Below, piece after piece: positions 27,217 to 35,130 of a stretch of 64,000 nt of DNA. Each line of letters opens with the position of its first letter. The stretch's first letter is position 1. The DNA comes from Flavobacterium sp. (lineage in GTDB: Bacteria > Bacteroidota > Bacteroidia > Flavobacteriales > Flavobacteriaceae). The position numbers and the translations under genes were made by a program. Below the pieces are notes generated by a model. It saw only the letters and a list, made by a program, of their open reading frames with translations. It searched no databases and had not been told where the DNA came from. The stretch is from contig JACMLU010000007.1 of assembly GCA_014379405.1 (NCBI GenBank), positions 124,001 to 188,000 on the forward strand, in the 5' to 3' direction.

Positions 27217-28452
27217 TTAGCGTTGTTGTCTCGCCACTTCTCCGTGATGACTTAAATCCAGACCCAACTCTTGTTCTACATCAGTCACGCGAACTGGAAT
27301 AAATTTATTGATAATTTTGAATAATAATACGGTAAAAATGAATGCATAACTAGTAGCAAATAATATCGCAACACATTCTTTAAACAACAACATACCATCA
27401 CCTCCATAGAACAATCCGTTTGGAATAGCCGAATTTATTGTACTATTGGCAAAGAAACCCAAACAAATGGTTCCAATTATTCCTCCCATACCGTGTACGC
27501 CCCAAACATCAAGTGCATCATCCCAACCTTTCTTTTCCTTGAATTTCACGGCTGCAAAACAACCAAAAGCTGCAATGATTCCAATAATAGCCGAAGAATA
27601 AATATCAACAAATCCTGCTGCTGGAGTAATAGTTGCCAAACCAGCTACCGCTCCAGTCATCAATCCTATAAAAGTTGGCTTCTTTTTACCAGTATTCCAT
27701 TCAATAAGCAACCAAGTAACCGCAGCAAAAGATGCAGCTGTGTCAGTATTCAAAAAGGAAGAAACTGTAATGGAATTCACCGCCAATTCACTTCCAGCAT
27801 TAAATCCGTACCAACCGAACCAAAGCAATGCCGTTCCAATGGCAACCAATGGAATGTTGTTGGGCTCATGCGTCTTTTGTCGGCGACCCACAAAATATAC
27901 CGATGCCAATGCAGCAAATCCAGCTGTTGCATGCACCGTAATTCCTCCAGCAAAGTCAAAAACGCCCCACTCGGCAAGTAATCCACCACCCCAAACCATA
28001 TGAACGAATGGGTAATAAACGAATATTTGCCAAAAAATAAGAAACAAAACGTAAGATTTAAAAGTCACTCGATTGATAAATGCTCCCGTAATCAATGCTG
28101 GCGTAATAATGGCAAACATCATTTGGTAAGCAATAAAAATATATTCAGGAAAACGTTTGTCTGCCGAGTATAAAGTCGAAGGCGTGATTCCGTGGTAAAA
28201 TGCTTTATCAAAATTCCCGATTATCCCAAAAAAATCGGATCCCGAACTCATATTTCCGCTAAAACAAAGCGAATATCCAAAAGCAAACCAAAGTACCGTT
28301 CCTATTCCCATAGAAACAAAACTCTGCATCATAATGCTTAAAATATTTTTGTTACAACCCAATCCGCCATAAAAAAAAGCAAGACCAGGCGTCATTAGCA
28401 TCACTAAACTAGTGGCTAAAATCATAAAAGTGGTTAAACCTACATCTAACAT
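27217..28452 (-). CDS. amt: Ammonium transporter
   Basis: A protein of 411 aa starting MLDVGLTTFMILATSLVMLM; the upstream 44 codons lie across the promoter and were discarded. It has about eleven transmembrane helices. Amt signatures include PGLAFFYGGLG, FVHMVWGGGLLAEWGVFDFAGG and the twin-histidine pore residues in GITVHATAGFAA and VWGVHGMGGIIGT. It moves ammonium across the inner membrane. No glnK/PII gene is adjacent, which is unusual but seen in Bacteroidetes. A -7 box lies 23 nt before the start. Confidence 0.95.
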   Translation of the reverse strand: MLDVGLTTFMILATSLVMLMTPGLAFFYGGLGCNKNILSIMMQSFVSMGIGTVLWFAFGYSLCFSGNMSSGSDFFGIIGNFDKAFYHGITPSTLYSADKRFPEYIFIAYQMMFAIITPALITGAFINRVTFKSYVLFLIFWQIFVYYPFVHMVWGGGLLAEWGVFDFAGGITVHATAGFAALASVYFVGRRQKTHEPNNIPLVAIGTALLWFGWYGFNAGSELAVNSITVSSFLNTDTAASFAAVTWLLIEWNTGKKKPTFIGLMTGAVAGLATITPAAGFVDIYSSAIIGIIAAFGCFAAVKFKEKKGWDDALDVWGVHGMGGIIGTICLGFFANSTINSAIPNGLFYGGDGMLLFKECVAILFATSYAFIFTVLLFKIINKFIPVRVTDVEQELGLDLSHHGEVARQQR

Positions 28453-28474
28453 ATTCGTATTTTTAAATTCAGCG

Positions 28475-28482
28475 CAAAAGTA
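28475..28482 (-). promoter_or_regulatory. -7 box for amt
   Basis: TACTTTTG on the minus strand; it places the transcription start inside the longer open frame and so supports the start at 28452. Confidence 0.65.
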
Positions 28483-28699
28483 AACAAATGTGACAATAAT
28501 TAATTTACATTTTTCATAAAATTTAGTATCTATTATAATAAAAAGGTGGTATCGCACCTTATTTATCACTATTATAAACAACAACCCCCTTAAAAAATAG
28601 GAGTACTGCTAAAATAAAACCATTATAATTCCATTTTTTAAATAATTTCACAAAATGACCTGAAAAAAATAGTTCATTTTTATTTGATTCTCATTTTTA

Positions 28700-28707
28700 T
28701 ACCTTTG
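28700..28707 (+). promoter_or_regulatory. -7 box for rlmH
   Basis: TACCTTTG, 20 nt before the ATG. Confidence 0.6.
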
Positions 28708-28727
28708 CAATTATTTAATTCATCAAT

Positions 28728-29201
28728 ATGAACATAAAGCTCATTGCTATTGGCAAAACCGACAATAAAAACCTGCAATCACTAATTGAGGAATATCAAA
28801 AACGTTTGTCATTCTACATCAAGTTCGATTTAGAGGTTATTCCCGACATCAAAAACGTAAAAAACTTGTCGGAAAGTCAGCAGAAGGAAAAAGAAGGCGA
28901 ACTGATTTTGTCAAAAATAACACCAACAGACCAACTCATTTTATTGGACGAAAACGGAAAAACTTTTTCAAGCGTGGCCTTTTCCGAAGAATTGCAGAAA
29001 AAAATGAATTCGGGAGTAAAAACTTTGGTTTTTGTAATTGGTGGCCCTTATGGTTTTTCGGATACCGTTTACGCCAAAGCACAAGGCAAAATATCGCTAT
29101 CGTTAATGACTTTCTCCCATCAAATGGTGCGTTTGTTTTTTATAGAACAATTGTATCGCGGATTCACGATTTTGAAGAATGAACCGTATCACCATCAGTA
29201 A
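28728..29201 (+). CDS. rlmH: 23S rRNA (pseudouridine-1915-N3)-methyltransferase
   Basis: A protein of 157 aa, standard length. It is a SPOUT-fold protein: MNIKLIAIGKTDNKNLQSL at the N-terminus, QLILLDENGKTFSS, the SAM-binding knot VFVIGGPYGFSD, and the terminal motif QMVRLFFIEQLYRGFTILKN followed by PYHHQ. It methylates pseudouridine 1915 in helix 69 of 23S rRNA on the 70S ribosome. Single gene, with 246 bp of featureless AT-rich DNA after it. Confidence 0.97.
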   Translation: MNIKLIAIGKTDNKNLQSLIEEYQKRLSFYIKFDLEVIPDIKNVKNLSESQQKEKEGELILSKITPTDQLILLDENGKTFSSVAFSEELQKKMNSGVKTLVFVIGGPYGFSDTVYAKAQGKISLSLMTFSHQMVRLFFIEQLYRGFTILKNEPYHHQ

Positions 29202-29447
29202 AAAAATATTCATATCTAATTAATTTAAAGACGTTTACTATTTCTGAAAGCTCAAAAAAAATCATCTTTAATAGATAATTTGAAATGTTAATTCTTTCCC
29301 AATAATCTATTTCTTTTTATTAATTAAATCTTAACTTTAGCAGTCCAAATAAAAAGTCCAAATCGTAGCTCATACATATTTAAAAGTTAAAAAAATAAAT
29401 ACTGATTTTTAATATTTTCCAATTTATCTAACCTTAAAAAATTTATT

Positions 29448-29879
29448 ATGAGACACTTTATTAGAATTTTAGCAATTTTGTTTATTTCATTAGGAATTGC
29501 TTCCTGTGATGATGACGATGAACCAAATCCAAATGTAACTTTTAAAGCTACAATGAATGGTACAAGTGAATCCAGTCCAAATGCTTCAACAGCAACAGGA
29601 ACAGCAACACTCGTATTTAATACTACTACAAAAATATTTACAGTTACAATAACACATAATGTTCCTACTCCTACTGCTGCGCATATACATAAAGGTGCTT
29701 TAGGGGTTGCCGGAGGGGTCATTTTTGGATTTTCTTCTCCCACATCTCCTATACAATATACTAGCGTTGCTCTAGATGCAACTCAGGAAGCTGACCTTTT
29801 TGCTGGACTTTATTATGTAAATGTTCATACGGCAGCATTTCCGGGAGGAGAAATCAGAGGACAGCTTATTAAACAATAG
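29448..29879 (+). CDS. CHRD-domain lipoprotein
   Basis: A protein of 143 aa. The lipoprotein signal peptide ends in LGIASC, followed at once by DDDDEP. A run of acidic residues after the lipid-anchored Cys is the lipoprotein export signal type that sends Bacteroidetes lipoproteins to the cell surface. The rest is a CHRD domain (VTFKATMNGTSESSP, TAAHIHKGALGVAG, LYYVNVHTAAFPGGEIRGQL). CHRD domains occur in chordin and bacterial surface proteins; ligand unknown. A terminator follows. Confidence 0.88.
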   Translation: MRHFIRILAILFISLGIASCDDDDEPNPNVTFKATMNGTSESSPNASTATGTATLVFNTTTKIFTVTITHNVPTPTAAHIHKGALGVAGGVIFGFSSPTSPIQYTSVALDATQEADLFAGLYYVNVHTAAFPGGEIRGQLIKQ

Positions 29880-29897
29880 AAGAAATTGTTTGATTTT

Positions 29898-29938
29898 AAA
29901 AGCCTTGTTTCTTACTTAAAGAAAACAAGGCTTTTGTT
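29898..29938 (+). terminator. Terminator of the CHRD lipoprotein gene
   Basis: AAAAGCCTTGTTT (29898-29910) pairs with AAACAAGGCTTTT (29923-29935), a 13-bp stem followed by T-rich sequence. Confidence 0.85.
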
Positions 29939-30043
29939 TATTTTAAACCTCTGGCAAATGAATTACCCCGAGGCAGAGCCTCGAGGAATTCAACTGATTA
30001 AAATATTGGTTTCAGTTACAAATTCATTAGAAGATTTAAATTT

Positions 30044-30673
30044 TTAGTAGATGAATTCTTCAGGAACTTCATCATTATAGGTATCAAATTTTCTAACTAA
30101 AATTTTAGTCTGAATATATTCTTCGTAAGACATATTTTTATCAAAAACTAAGTATATTCTAGGCTGAACAATACGAGCTATACTATAAACATAACTCACA
30201 AGTTCTTTCTTTTGAATTTCTTCATCATCAACTAACACTAAATCATTTCTTTTTTTAAATCTAATAATCATATCACCTCCTGCGGGTTCTCCAATTGTAT
30301 AAAACACTTTCGTGAACGGTAGAAAAGCCATATTCTTGCCAATACTATCCGCATACGAATAATAATTTTCGGCCAATTCGTTTTTGTGAGCAACTTCGTT
30401 TCTCTTTTTTTTCTGCAATTTCATCACTTCAGGAATGACCAATCGCAAGGGCAATCGCTTGTCGATATTGAGAATCCAGTTAGTAGAAATAATGGAGTTT
30501 TTCCGGTTCACTTCCACCAAAGTGTCTTTTCCTTTGGTTCTGAAAAAAATATAAATCGGTGAATGATCTCTAACATCTGAAACGATGGTCACATCTGATT
30601 TTGGCAACAAAATATCTTCTTTGTTTCCACAAGAAAACAACACAAAAAGGATTGCTAAACTAAAATACTTCAT
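30044..30673 (-). CDS. Lipoprotein of unknown function, coupled to folP
   Basis: A protein of 209 aa. The lipobox LFVLFSC is followed by GNKED, lacking a strong acidic export run, so it is probably periplasm-facing. The remainder is mixed alpha/beta with segments IYIFFRTKGKDTLVEVNR and GGDMIIRFKKRNDLVLVDDEE. I do not recognise a family. Its ATG overlaps the folP stop by one base (TAATG), so the two are translationally coupled. Confidence 0.78.
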   Translation of the reverse strand: MKYFSLAILFVLFSCGNKEDILLPKSDVTIVSDVRDHSPIYIFFRTKGKDTLVEVNRKNSIISTNWILNIDKRLPLRLVIPEVMKLQKKKRNEVAHKNELAENYYSYADSIGKNMAFLPFTKVFYTIGEPAGGDMIIRFKKRNDLVLVDDEEIQKKELVSYVYSIARIVQPRIYLVFDKNMSYEEYIQTKILVRKFDTYNDEVPEEFIY

Positions 30674-31500
30674 TATTGATTGTTAAGTTTATTGAACAAA
30701 GTAACACATTCCATCGCTTCTTTCACATCGTGAACCCGAAGAATTGTGGCTCCTTTGGTCAAGGCAATCGTATTCAAAACCGTAGTTCCGTTTAAAGCTT
30801 CATCCGCAGAAGAATTTAAAGTTTTGTATATCATCGACTTTCTGGAAAACCCGGCTAGTAATGGCAATTCCAGCATTTCGAACAATTCCATTTTTTGCAA
30901 AACTTCATAATTTTGTTCCAATGTTTTTGCAAACCCGAAACCCGGATCAACAATCAAGTCATTGATGCCGAGACTTCTTGCTTTGGCAACTCTTTCCGAG
31001 AAATAGAAAAGCATTTCCTTGACGATATTGTCGTAACTCGTCATCTTTTGCATTGTTTCCGGCGTGCCTCGCATGTGCATCATGATGTAAGGAACATTAT
31101 ATTTTGCAATGGTTTCCAGCATTTTATCATCGAGATTTCCAGCAGAAATATCGTTGATGATGGCCGCTCCGTTCTCGATGCAAACTTTGGCCACTTCACT
31201 TCTAAAAGTATCGATGGAAATCAAGGTTTCTGGATAATATTCTAAAATTAAATTGACAATTGGCACTATTCTTTGCAACTCTTCCTCTTCTGAAACAAAC
31301 TCGGCGCTAGGTTTGCTGGAATAGGCTCCAATATCGATAAAAGTCGCTCCATCAGCCAACATTTTACCAACTTGAGAAATCATTTCACTTTCGTTTTTAT
31401 ACTTTCCACCGTCAAAAAAAGAGTTGGGCGTCACGTTCAAAATCCCCATTACTTTGGGGGTCGATAAATCGATAAGTTGTCCTTTGCAGTTTATTGTCAT
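30673..31500 (-). CDS. folP: Dihydropteroate synthase
   Basis: A protein of 275 aa starting MTINCKGQLIDLSTPKVMGI. Two earlier in-frame ATGs exist; the first (31575) lies upstream of the predicted transcription start. Signatures are GILNVTPNSFFDGG, GATFIDIGAYSSKP, SIDTFRSEVAKVCIENGA, VDPGFGFAKT and AGFSRKSMI. It condenses 6-hydroxymethyl-7,8-dihydropterin pyrophosphate with p-aminobenzoate in folate synthesis and is the target of sulfonamides. It is followed without a gap by a lipoprotein gene. Confidence 0.96.
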   Translation of the reverse strand: MTINCKGQLIDLSTPKVMGILNVTPNSFFDGGKYKNESEMISQVGKMLADGATFIDIGAYSSKPSAEFVSEEEELQRIVPIVNLILEYYPETLISIDTFRSEVAKVCIENGAAIINDISAGNLDDKMLETIAKYNVPYIMMHMRGTPETMQKMTSYDNIVKEMLFYFSERVAKARSLGINDLIVDPGFGFAKTLEQNYEVLQKMELFEMLELPLLAGFSRKSMIYKTLNSSADEALNGTTVLNTIALTKGATILRVHDVKEAMECVTLFNKLNNQ

Positions 31501-31550
31501 TTTCAAATCAAAATTCGTTAATCTTCCTTCTTCCATCAATAAATATTCCT

Positions 31551-31558
31551 TATTTTTG
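31551..31558 (+). promoter_or_regulatory. -7 box for the Nmad1 gene
   Basis: TATTTTTG on the plus strand, 31 nt before ATG 31590. It interlocks with the folP -7 box. Confidence 0.6.
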
Positions 31559-31572
31559 AAGAAATTTTTATA

Positions 31573-31580
31573 CAAATATA
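31573..31580 (-). promoter_or_regulatory. -7 box for folP
   Basis: TATATTTG on the minus strand. The predicted start near 31568 excludes the ATG at 31575 as translation start. Confidence 0.6.
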
Positions 31581-31589
31581 CAGCATTAA

Positions 31590-32129
31590 ATGAACAATAC
31601 CTCCCAGGAATATGACAAGGTAATTGCGGTTTGTCGCACGCTTTTTGTCAACAAAATGAAAGATTACGGCAGTGCTTGGCGCATTTTGAGATTGCCGTCC
31701 TTGACCGACCAAATATTCATCAAAGCCCAAAGAATTAGAAGTTTACAAGAAAACGAAGTTCGAAAAGTCGATGAAGACGAAACCGGAGAATTCATCGGAA
31801 TCATCAATTATTCGATTATGGCCTTGGTACAACTCGAACTTGGCGTTGTGGACCAACCAGACTTAAACGTGGAAGAAGCCACTATATTATACGATGCCAA
31901 AGTGAAACTTACCAAAGAATTAATGGAAAACAAAAACCACGATTATGGGGAGGCTTGGCGCGAAATGCGAGTAAGTTCATTGACCGATTTGATCTTGCAA
32001 AAACTACTCCGAGTAAAACAAATTGAAGACAATAAAGGAAAAACCTTGGTTTCTGAAGGTATCGATGCCAATTATCAGGATATGATAAATTATGCCGTTT
32101 TTGCGTTGATTCTAATGAAGAAATTTTAA
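31590..32129 (+). CDS. DUF1599 / nucleotide modification-associated domain 1 (Nmad1) protein
   Basis: A protein of 179 aa built of two related halves: KDYGSAWRILRLPSLTDQI...QRIRSLQE (residues ~24-55) and HDYGEAWREMRVSSLTDLI...LRVKQIED (~113-145). The repeated DYG-AWR and SLTD motifs define the family, which was renamed Nmad1 because some members occur with base-modification genes in phages. Here the context is housekeeping (folP divergent, tpiA downstream), so the cellular role is open. It lies 14 nt before a BT_3928-type gene, probably in one operon. Confidence 0.85.
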   Translation: MNNTSQEYDKVIAVCRTLFVNKMKDYGSAWRILRLPSLTDQIFIKAQRIRSLQENEVRKVDEDETGEFIGIINYSIMALVQLELGVVDQPDLNVEEATILYDAKVKLTKELMENKNHDYGEAWREMRVSSLTDLILQKLLRVKQIEDNKGKTLVSEGIDANYQDMINYAVFALILMKKF

Positions 32130-32143
32130 AATATAATTTAACA

Positions 32144-33244
32144 ATGAAAAACTTCATCACCCAATTCTCCAGACTTTTTGTCGGGATTTTGTTCATTATT
32201 TCTGGACTGATAAAACTGAATGACCCTTTGGGTTTTTCGTATAAACTGGACGAATACTTTAGTGAACCTGTTTTCAATATGCCTTTTTTTGTGCCTTATT
32301 CATTGGCAATAGCCTTATTTTTGGTCATTTTAGAAGTGGTTTTGGGCGTGATGTTGCTCATTGGTTACAAATCAAAACTAACGATTTGGTTGCTGTTGTT
32401 ATTGATAATTAAATTTACATTTTTAACCTTTTATTCCGCATATTTTGACGTGGTAAAAGACTGTGGTTGCTTTGGAGACGCTTTACATTTAACTCCTTGG
32501 CAATCTTTTTCGAAAGATATTATCTTGTTATTTTTCATCCTGATTTTATTTTTCAATAAAAAATTGATCAAACCACTTTTTGCAAACAAGATTCAAAACA
32601 TATTGTTTTTTGCAAGTATTGTTTTGTGTTCCTTTATGGGCTATTGGGTACTCAATCACTTGCCTTTGAAAGATTTTAGACCTTATAAAGTGGGGACAAA
32701 CATCAGGACTTCAATGGAAATTCCGGATAACGCTCCAAAAAGTGTTGTCGAAATGATTTTTATTTACAAAGTAAACGGTGTTGACAAGGAATTCACCGAA
32801 AAAGATTTGATGTCACTTCCTGAAGGAGCAACATTTGTAGACAGAAAAGATAAAATTATCGTGCAAGGTTACCAACCTCCAATTCACGATTTCAAACTCG
32901 AATTAGAGGGTCAGGACAACACTGATTTGGTTTTATCAAAAGAAAAAGCACTGCTTGTTGTAGCTTATGATTTAGAAAAAGCCAATCCAGAAGCAATGCA
33001 AAAATTGGATAAAACATATAAAGAAGCTTCCGCCAAAGGATATTATGTTGCCGTGTTGACAGGTTCGCCAAATGACGTTATTGAATCCACCAAAAAGAAG
33101 TATGGACTCGCTTTTGATTTCCTTTTTTGTGATGCTACAGCACTGAAAACTATCGAAAGAGCCAATCCAAGTTTCGTGATTTTAAATTATGGAACTGTTG
33201 CACAAAAAGTGCATTACAACGATATTAATGATTTAAATTTGTAA
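32144..33244 (+). CDS. BT_3928-type DoxX/MauE-like membrane protein
   Basis: A protein of 366 aa. The N-terminal ~150 residues form four transmembrane helices of DoxX/MauE type (LFVGILFIISGLIKLNDP) with a cysteine pair in the loop KDCGCFGD, as in MauE-like quinone/thiol redox proteins. A fifth helix follows near 165, then a C-terminal ~180-residue extracytoplasmic thioredoxin-like region (LLVVAYDLEKANPEAMQKLD, FVILNYGTV) without a CxxC. It is common in Bacteroidetes between a DUF1599 gene and tpiA. A redox role at the membrane is an inference. Confidence 0.85.
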   Translation: MKNFITQFSRLFVGILFIISGLIKLNDPLGFSYKLDEYFSEPVFNMPFFVPYSLAIALFLVILEVVLGVMLLIGYKSKLTIWLLLLLIIKFTFLTFYSAYFDVVKDCGCFGDALHLTPWQSFSKDIILLFFILILFFNKKLIKPLFANKIQNILFFASIVLCSFMGYWVLNHLPLKDFRPYKVGTNIRTSMEIPDNAPKSVVEMIFIYKVNGVDKEFTEKDLMSLPEGATFVDRKDKIIVQGYQPPIHDFKLELEGQDNTDLVLSKEKALLVVAYDLEKANPEAMQKLDKTYKEASAKGYYVAVLTGSPNDVIESTKKKYGLAFDFLFCDATALKTIERANPSFVILNYGTVAQKVHYNDINDLNL

Positions 33245-33266
33245 TTTGCAACTAAAACGTTAGTTT

Positions 33267-33539
33267 ATGAGTAGTAGAAGACAGCGAAAGAGGAGGAAAC
33301 TATTGCTAATTCTAGTTAGCTGTTTTCTTTTCGGAATAGGGTATTATTTTCTCAACGAAGTCTCAACATGGTTTGAGGTGCCTTTGGGAGTTACTTTTCA
33401 CGTTATTTTCGGATGTACTTTAATGGCTTCCTCTGGAATTTATATTGTTTATACCATCAAACGACTTTATTTCACAAAGAGACCCAAAAGAACTCCCCAT
33501 GTTTATTTAAAAGACAACCCGGACGAAAAACCCCAATAA
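33267..33539 (+). CDS. Small hypothetical membrane protein
   Basis: A protein of 90 aa. The very basic N-terminus MSSRRQRKRRK is followed by two predicted transmembrane helices (LLLILVSCFLFGIGYYFL and GVTFHVIFGCTLMASSGIYI) and a charged C-terminus. No family is recognised. It sits 22 nt after the BT_3928-type gene and probably belongs to that operon. Confidence 0.72.
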   Translation: MSSRRQRKRRKLLLILVSCFLFGIGYYFLNEVSTWFEVPLGVTFHVIFGCTLMASSGIYIVYTIKRLYFTKRPKRTPHVYLKDNPDEKPQ

Positions 33540-33645
33540 TATAATTTACAATTCTTTATAATAGCAATAACCAATTACGAAATCGAAATAGTATAAATAC
33601 CTGAAATAATGCAGGTTACTCTTTCTTAATTTTGGTTAAAAAATG

Positions 33646-33653
33646 TAACTTTG
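33646..33653 (+). promoter_or_regulatory. -7 box for the thioredoxin-like gene
   Basis: TAACTTTG, 15 nt before ATG 33669, predicting a very short leader. Confidence 0.55.
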
Positions 33654-33668
33654 GGCAAAATTTTAGAA

Positions 33669-34166
33669 ATGAAAAAAATACTTGTCTTACTTTTTGCCGT
33701 GATAAGCTTTTCTTGTTCGCACGCACAAAAAACAACATTTTCAAAAGAAGCATTATCTGAAACATTATTAGCAACCGATGGAAAACAAGTAGCTTTTAAA
33801 GATATTTTAAAAAAATACAAAGGCAAAACACTTGTTATTGAAGTTTGGGCTTCTTGGTGCGGCGATTGTGTAAAAGCGATGCCAAAAATAAAAGAACTCC
33901 AATCCAGCAATCCTGGTATTTCCTACTTGTTCCTTTCAATGGATAGAACGGTTGAAAAATGGAAAATTGGAATCGAAAAGCACGAGCTTAAAGGAGACCA
34001 TTTTATGGCTAACGACCAAATGAAAGGCGTTTTTGGAAAATCTATCGATTTAGACTGGATTCCTAGATATATTATCATTGACAAAACTGGAAAAATAGTG
34101 CTTTACAGAGCAATTGAAACAGACTTTGAAAAGATTAATTCAATTATAAATGATTTAAATAAATAG
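33669..34166 (+). CDS. TlpA-family thioredoxin-like lipoprotein
   Basis: A protein of 165 aa starting MKKILVLLFAVISFSCSHAQ, a lipoprotein signal peptide; an in-frame start 18 nt upstream overlaps the -7 box. The thioredoxin fold carries WASWCGDC (about residues 63-70) and a cis-Pro segment near DWIPRYIIIDKTGKIV. TlpA/ResA-like proteins reduce disulfides in the periplasm, often for cytochrome c or cofactor assembly. It lies 63 nt upstream of tpiA. Confidence 0.9.
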   Translation: MKKILVLLFAVISFSCSHAQKTTFSKEALSETLLATDGKQVAFKDILKKYKGKTLVIEVWASWCGDCVKAMPKIKELQSSNPGISYLFLSMDRTVEKWKIGIEKHELKGDHFMANDQMKGVFGKSIDLDWIPRYIIIDKTGKIVLYRAIETDFEKINSIINDLNK

Positions 34167-34229
34167 TTGTCAATATTGATGACAACACTAATTTCAATAA
34201 AATAATAAATATAATAAAACACAACGAAA

Positions 34230-34982
34230 ATGAGAAAGAAGATTGTAGCAGGAAACTGGAAAATGCATAAAAATGCAGAACAAACTGAAGATTTATTAAA
34301 CGAATTAATAGCAAAAATCCCTGCTGAACTTGATGCACAAGTAATTGTGGCTCCAACATTTATCAATCTGTCTTCGGCAGTTGATCATTTAGAATTCACT
34401 TCAATTGCAGTGGCAGCACAAAATATGCACCAAGCAGAAAGTGGTGCTTATACTGGCGAAATATCCGCAGATATGTTAAAAAGTGTTGGCGTGAATACCG
34501 TAATTCTAGGTCACTCAGAACGCAGAGCAATTTTTCACGAAACTGACGCATTAATTGCAAGCAAAGTTGACACAGCTCTAACACATGATATGACCGTTAT
34601 TTTCTGTTTTGGCGAAGAGTTGAAAGACCGCCAATCCAAAAATCATTTCAATATAGTTGAAAACCAATTAAAAGATGGTTTATTTCACATTCAAGCCAAA
34701 AACTGGGAAAAAATTGTTTTGGCATACGAACCAGTTTGGGCCATTGGAACAGGCGAAACTGCCAGTCCGGAACAAGCACAGGAAATGCACGAATTCATCA
34801 GAGAAACAGTTCGCAAAGCTTTTGGTAGCGATGTAGCTGAAGATGTATCCATCCTTTACGGCGGAAGCGTGAAACCTGACAATGCCAAAGAAATATTCTC
34901 AAAACCAGATGTTGACGGTGGTCTTATTGGTGGAGCTGCACTTAAAGCCGAAGACTTTATAGCAATTGTGACTGCTATTTAA
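34230..34982 (+). CDS. tpiA: Triosephosphate isomerase
   Basis: A protein of 250 aa, standard length for the TIM barrel. Catalytic residues are visible: Lys in VAGNWKMHKN, electrophilic His in ILGHSERRAIF, general-base Glu in AYEPVWAIGTG, and the phosphate-binding YGGSVKPDNAKE and GGLIGGAAL. It interconverts dihydroxyacetone phosphate and glyceraldehyde-3-phosphate. A terminator follows. Confidence 0.98.
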   Translation: MRKKIVAGNWKMHKNAEQTEDLLNELIAKIPAELDAQVIVAPTFINLSSAVDHLEFTSIAVAAQNMHQAESGAYTGEISADMLKSVGVNTVILGHSERRAIFHETDALIASKVDTALTHDMTVIFCFGEELKDRQSKNHFNIVENQLKDGLFHIQAKNWEKIVLAYEPVWAIGTGETASPEQAQEMHEFIRETVRKAFGSDVAEDVSILYGGSVKPDNAKEIFSKPDVDGGLIGGAALKAEDFIAIVTAI

Positions 34983-35005
34983 GACTTAAACATTACACTC
35001 ATACT

Positions 35006-35040
35006 ATCCCCAATTATGAAAATAGTTGGGGATTTTTTAT
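35006..35040 (+). terminator. Terminator of tpiA
   Basis: ATCCCCAA (35006-35013) pairs with TTGGGGAT (35026-35033), followed by TTTTTT. Confidence 0.8.
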
Positions 35041-35092
35041 TGGACAAACAACGACATCCTGCTACTATTAAATAGAATTGTGTAAATTTGAG

Positions 35093-35100
35093 TTAAATGC
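35093..35100 (+). promoter_or_regulatory. -7 box for the phospholipase D-like gene
   Basis: TAAATTTG, 30 nt before ATG 35131. Confidence 0.55.
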
Positions 35101-35130
35101 GCTTTCAACAAAAAGTGTTAATCCTCAAAA

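Noticed and set aside
27493..27981. 162-codon plus-strand frame inside amt
   Set aside because: Cys/Ser/Asn-rich mirror of a transmembrane protein; not a gene.
28375..28584. N-terminal extension of amt by 44 codons
   Set aside because: It crosses the -7 box and the intergenic region and has no Amt similarity.
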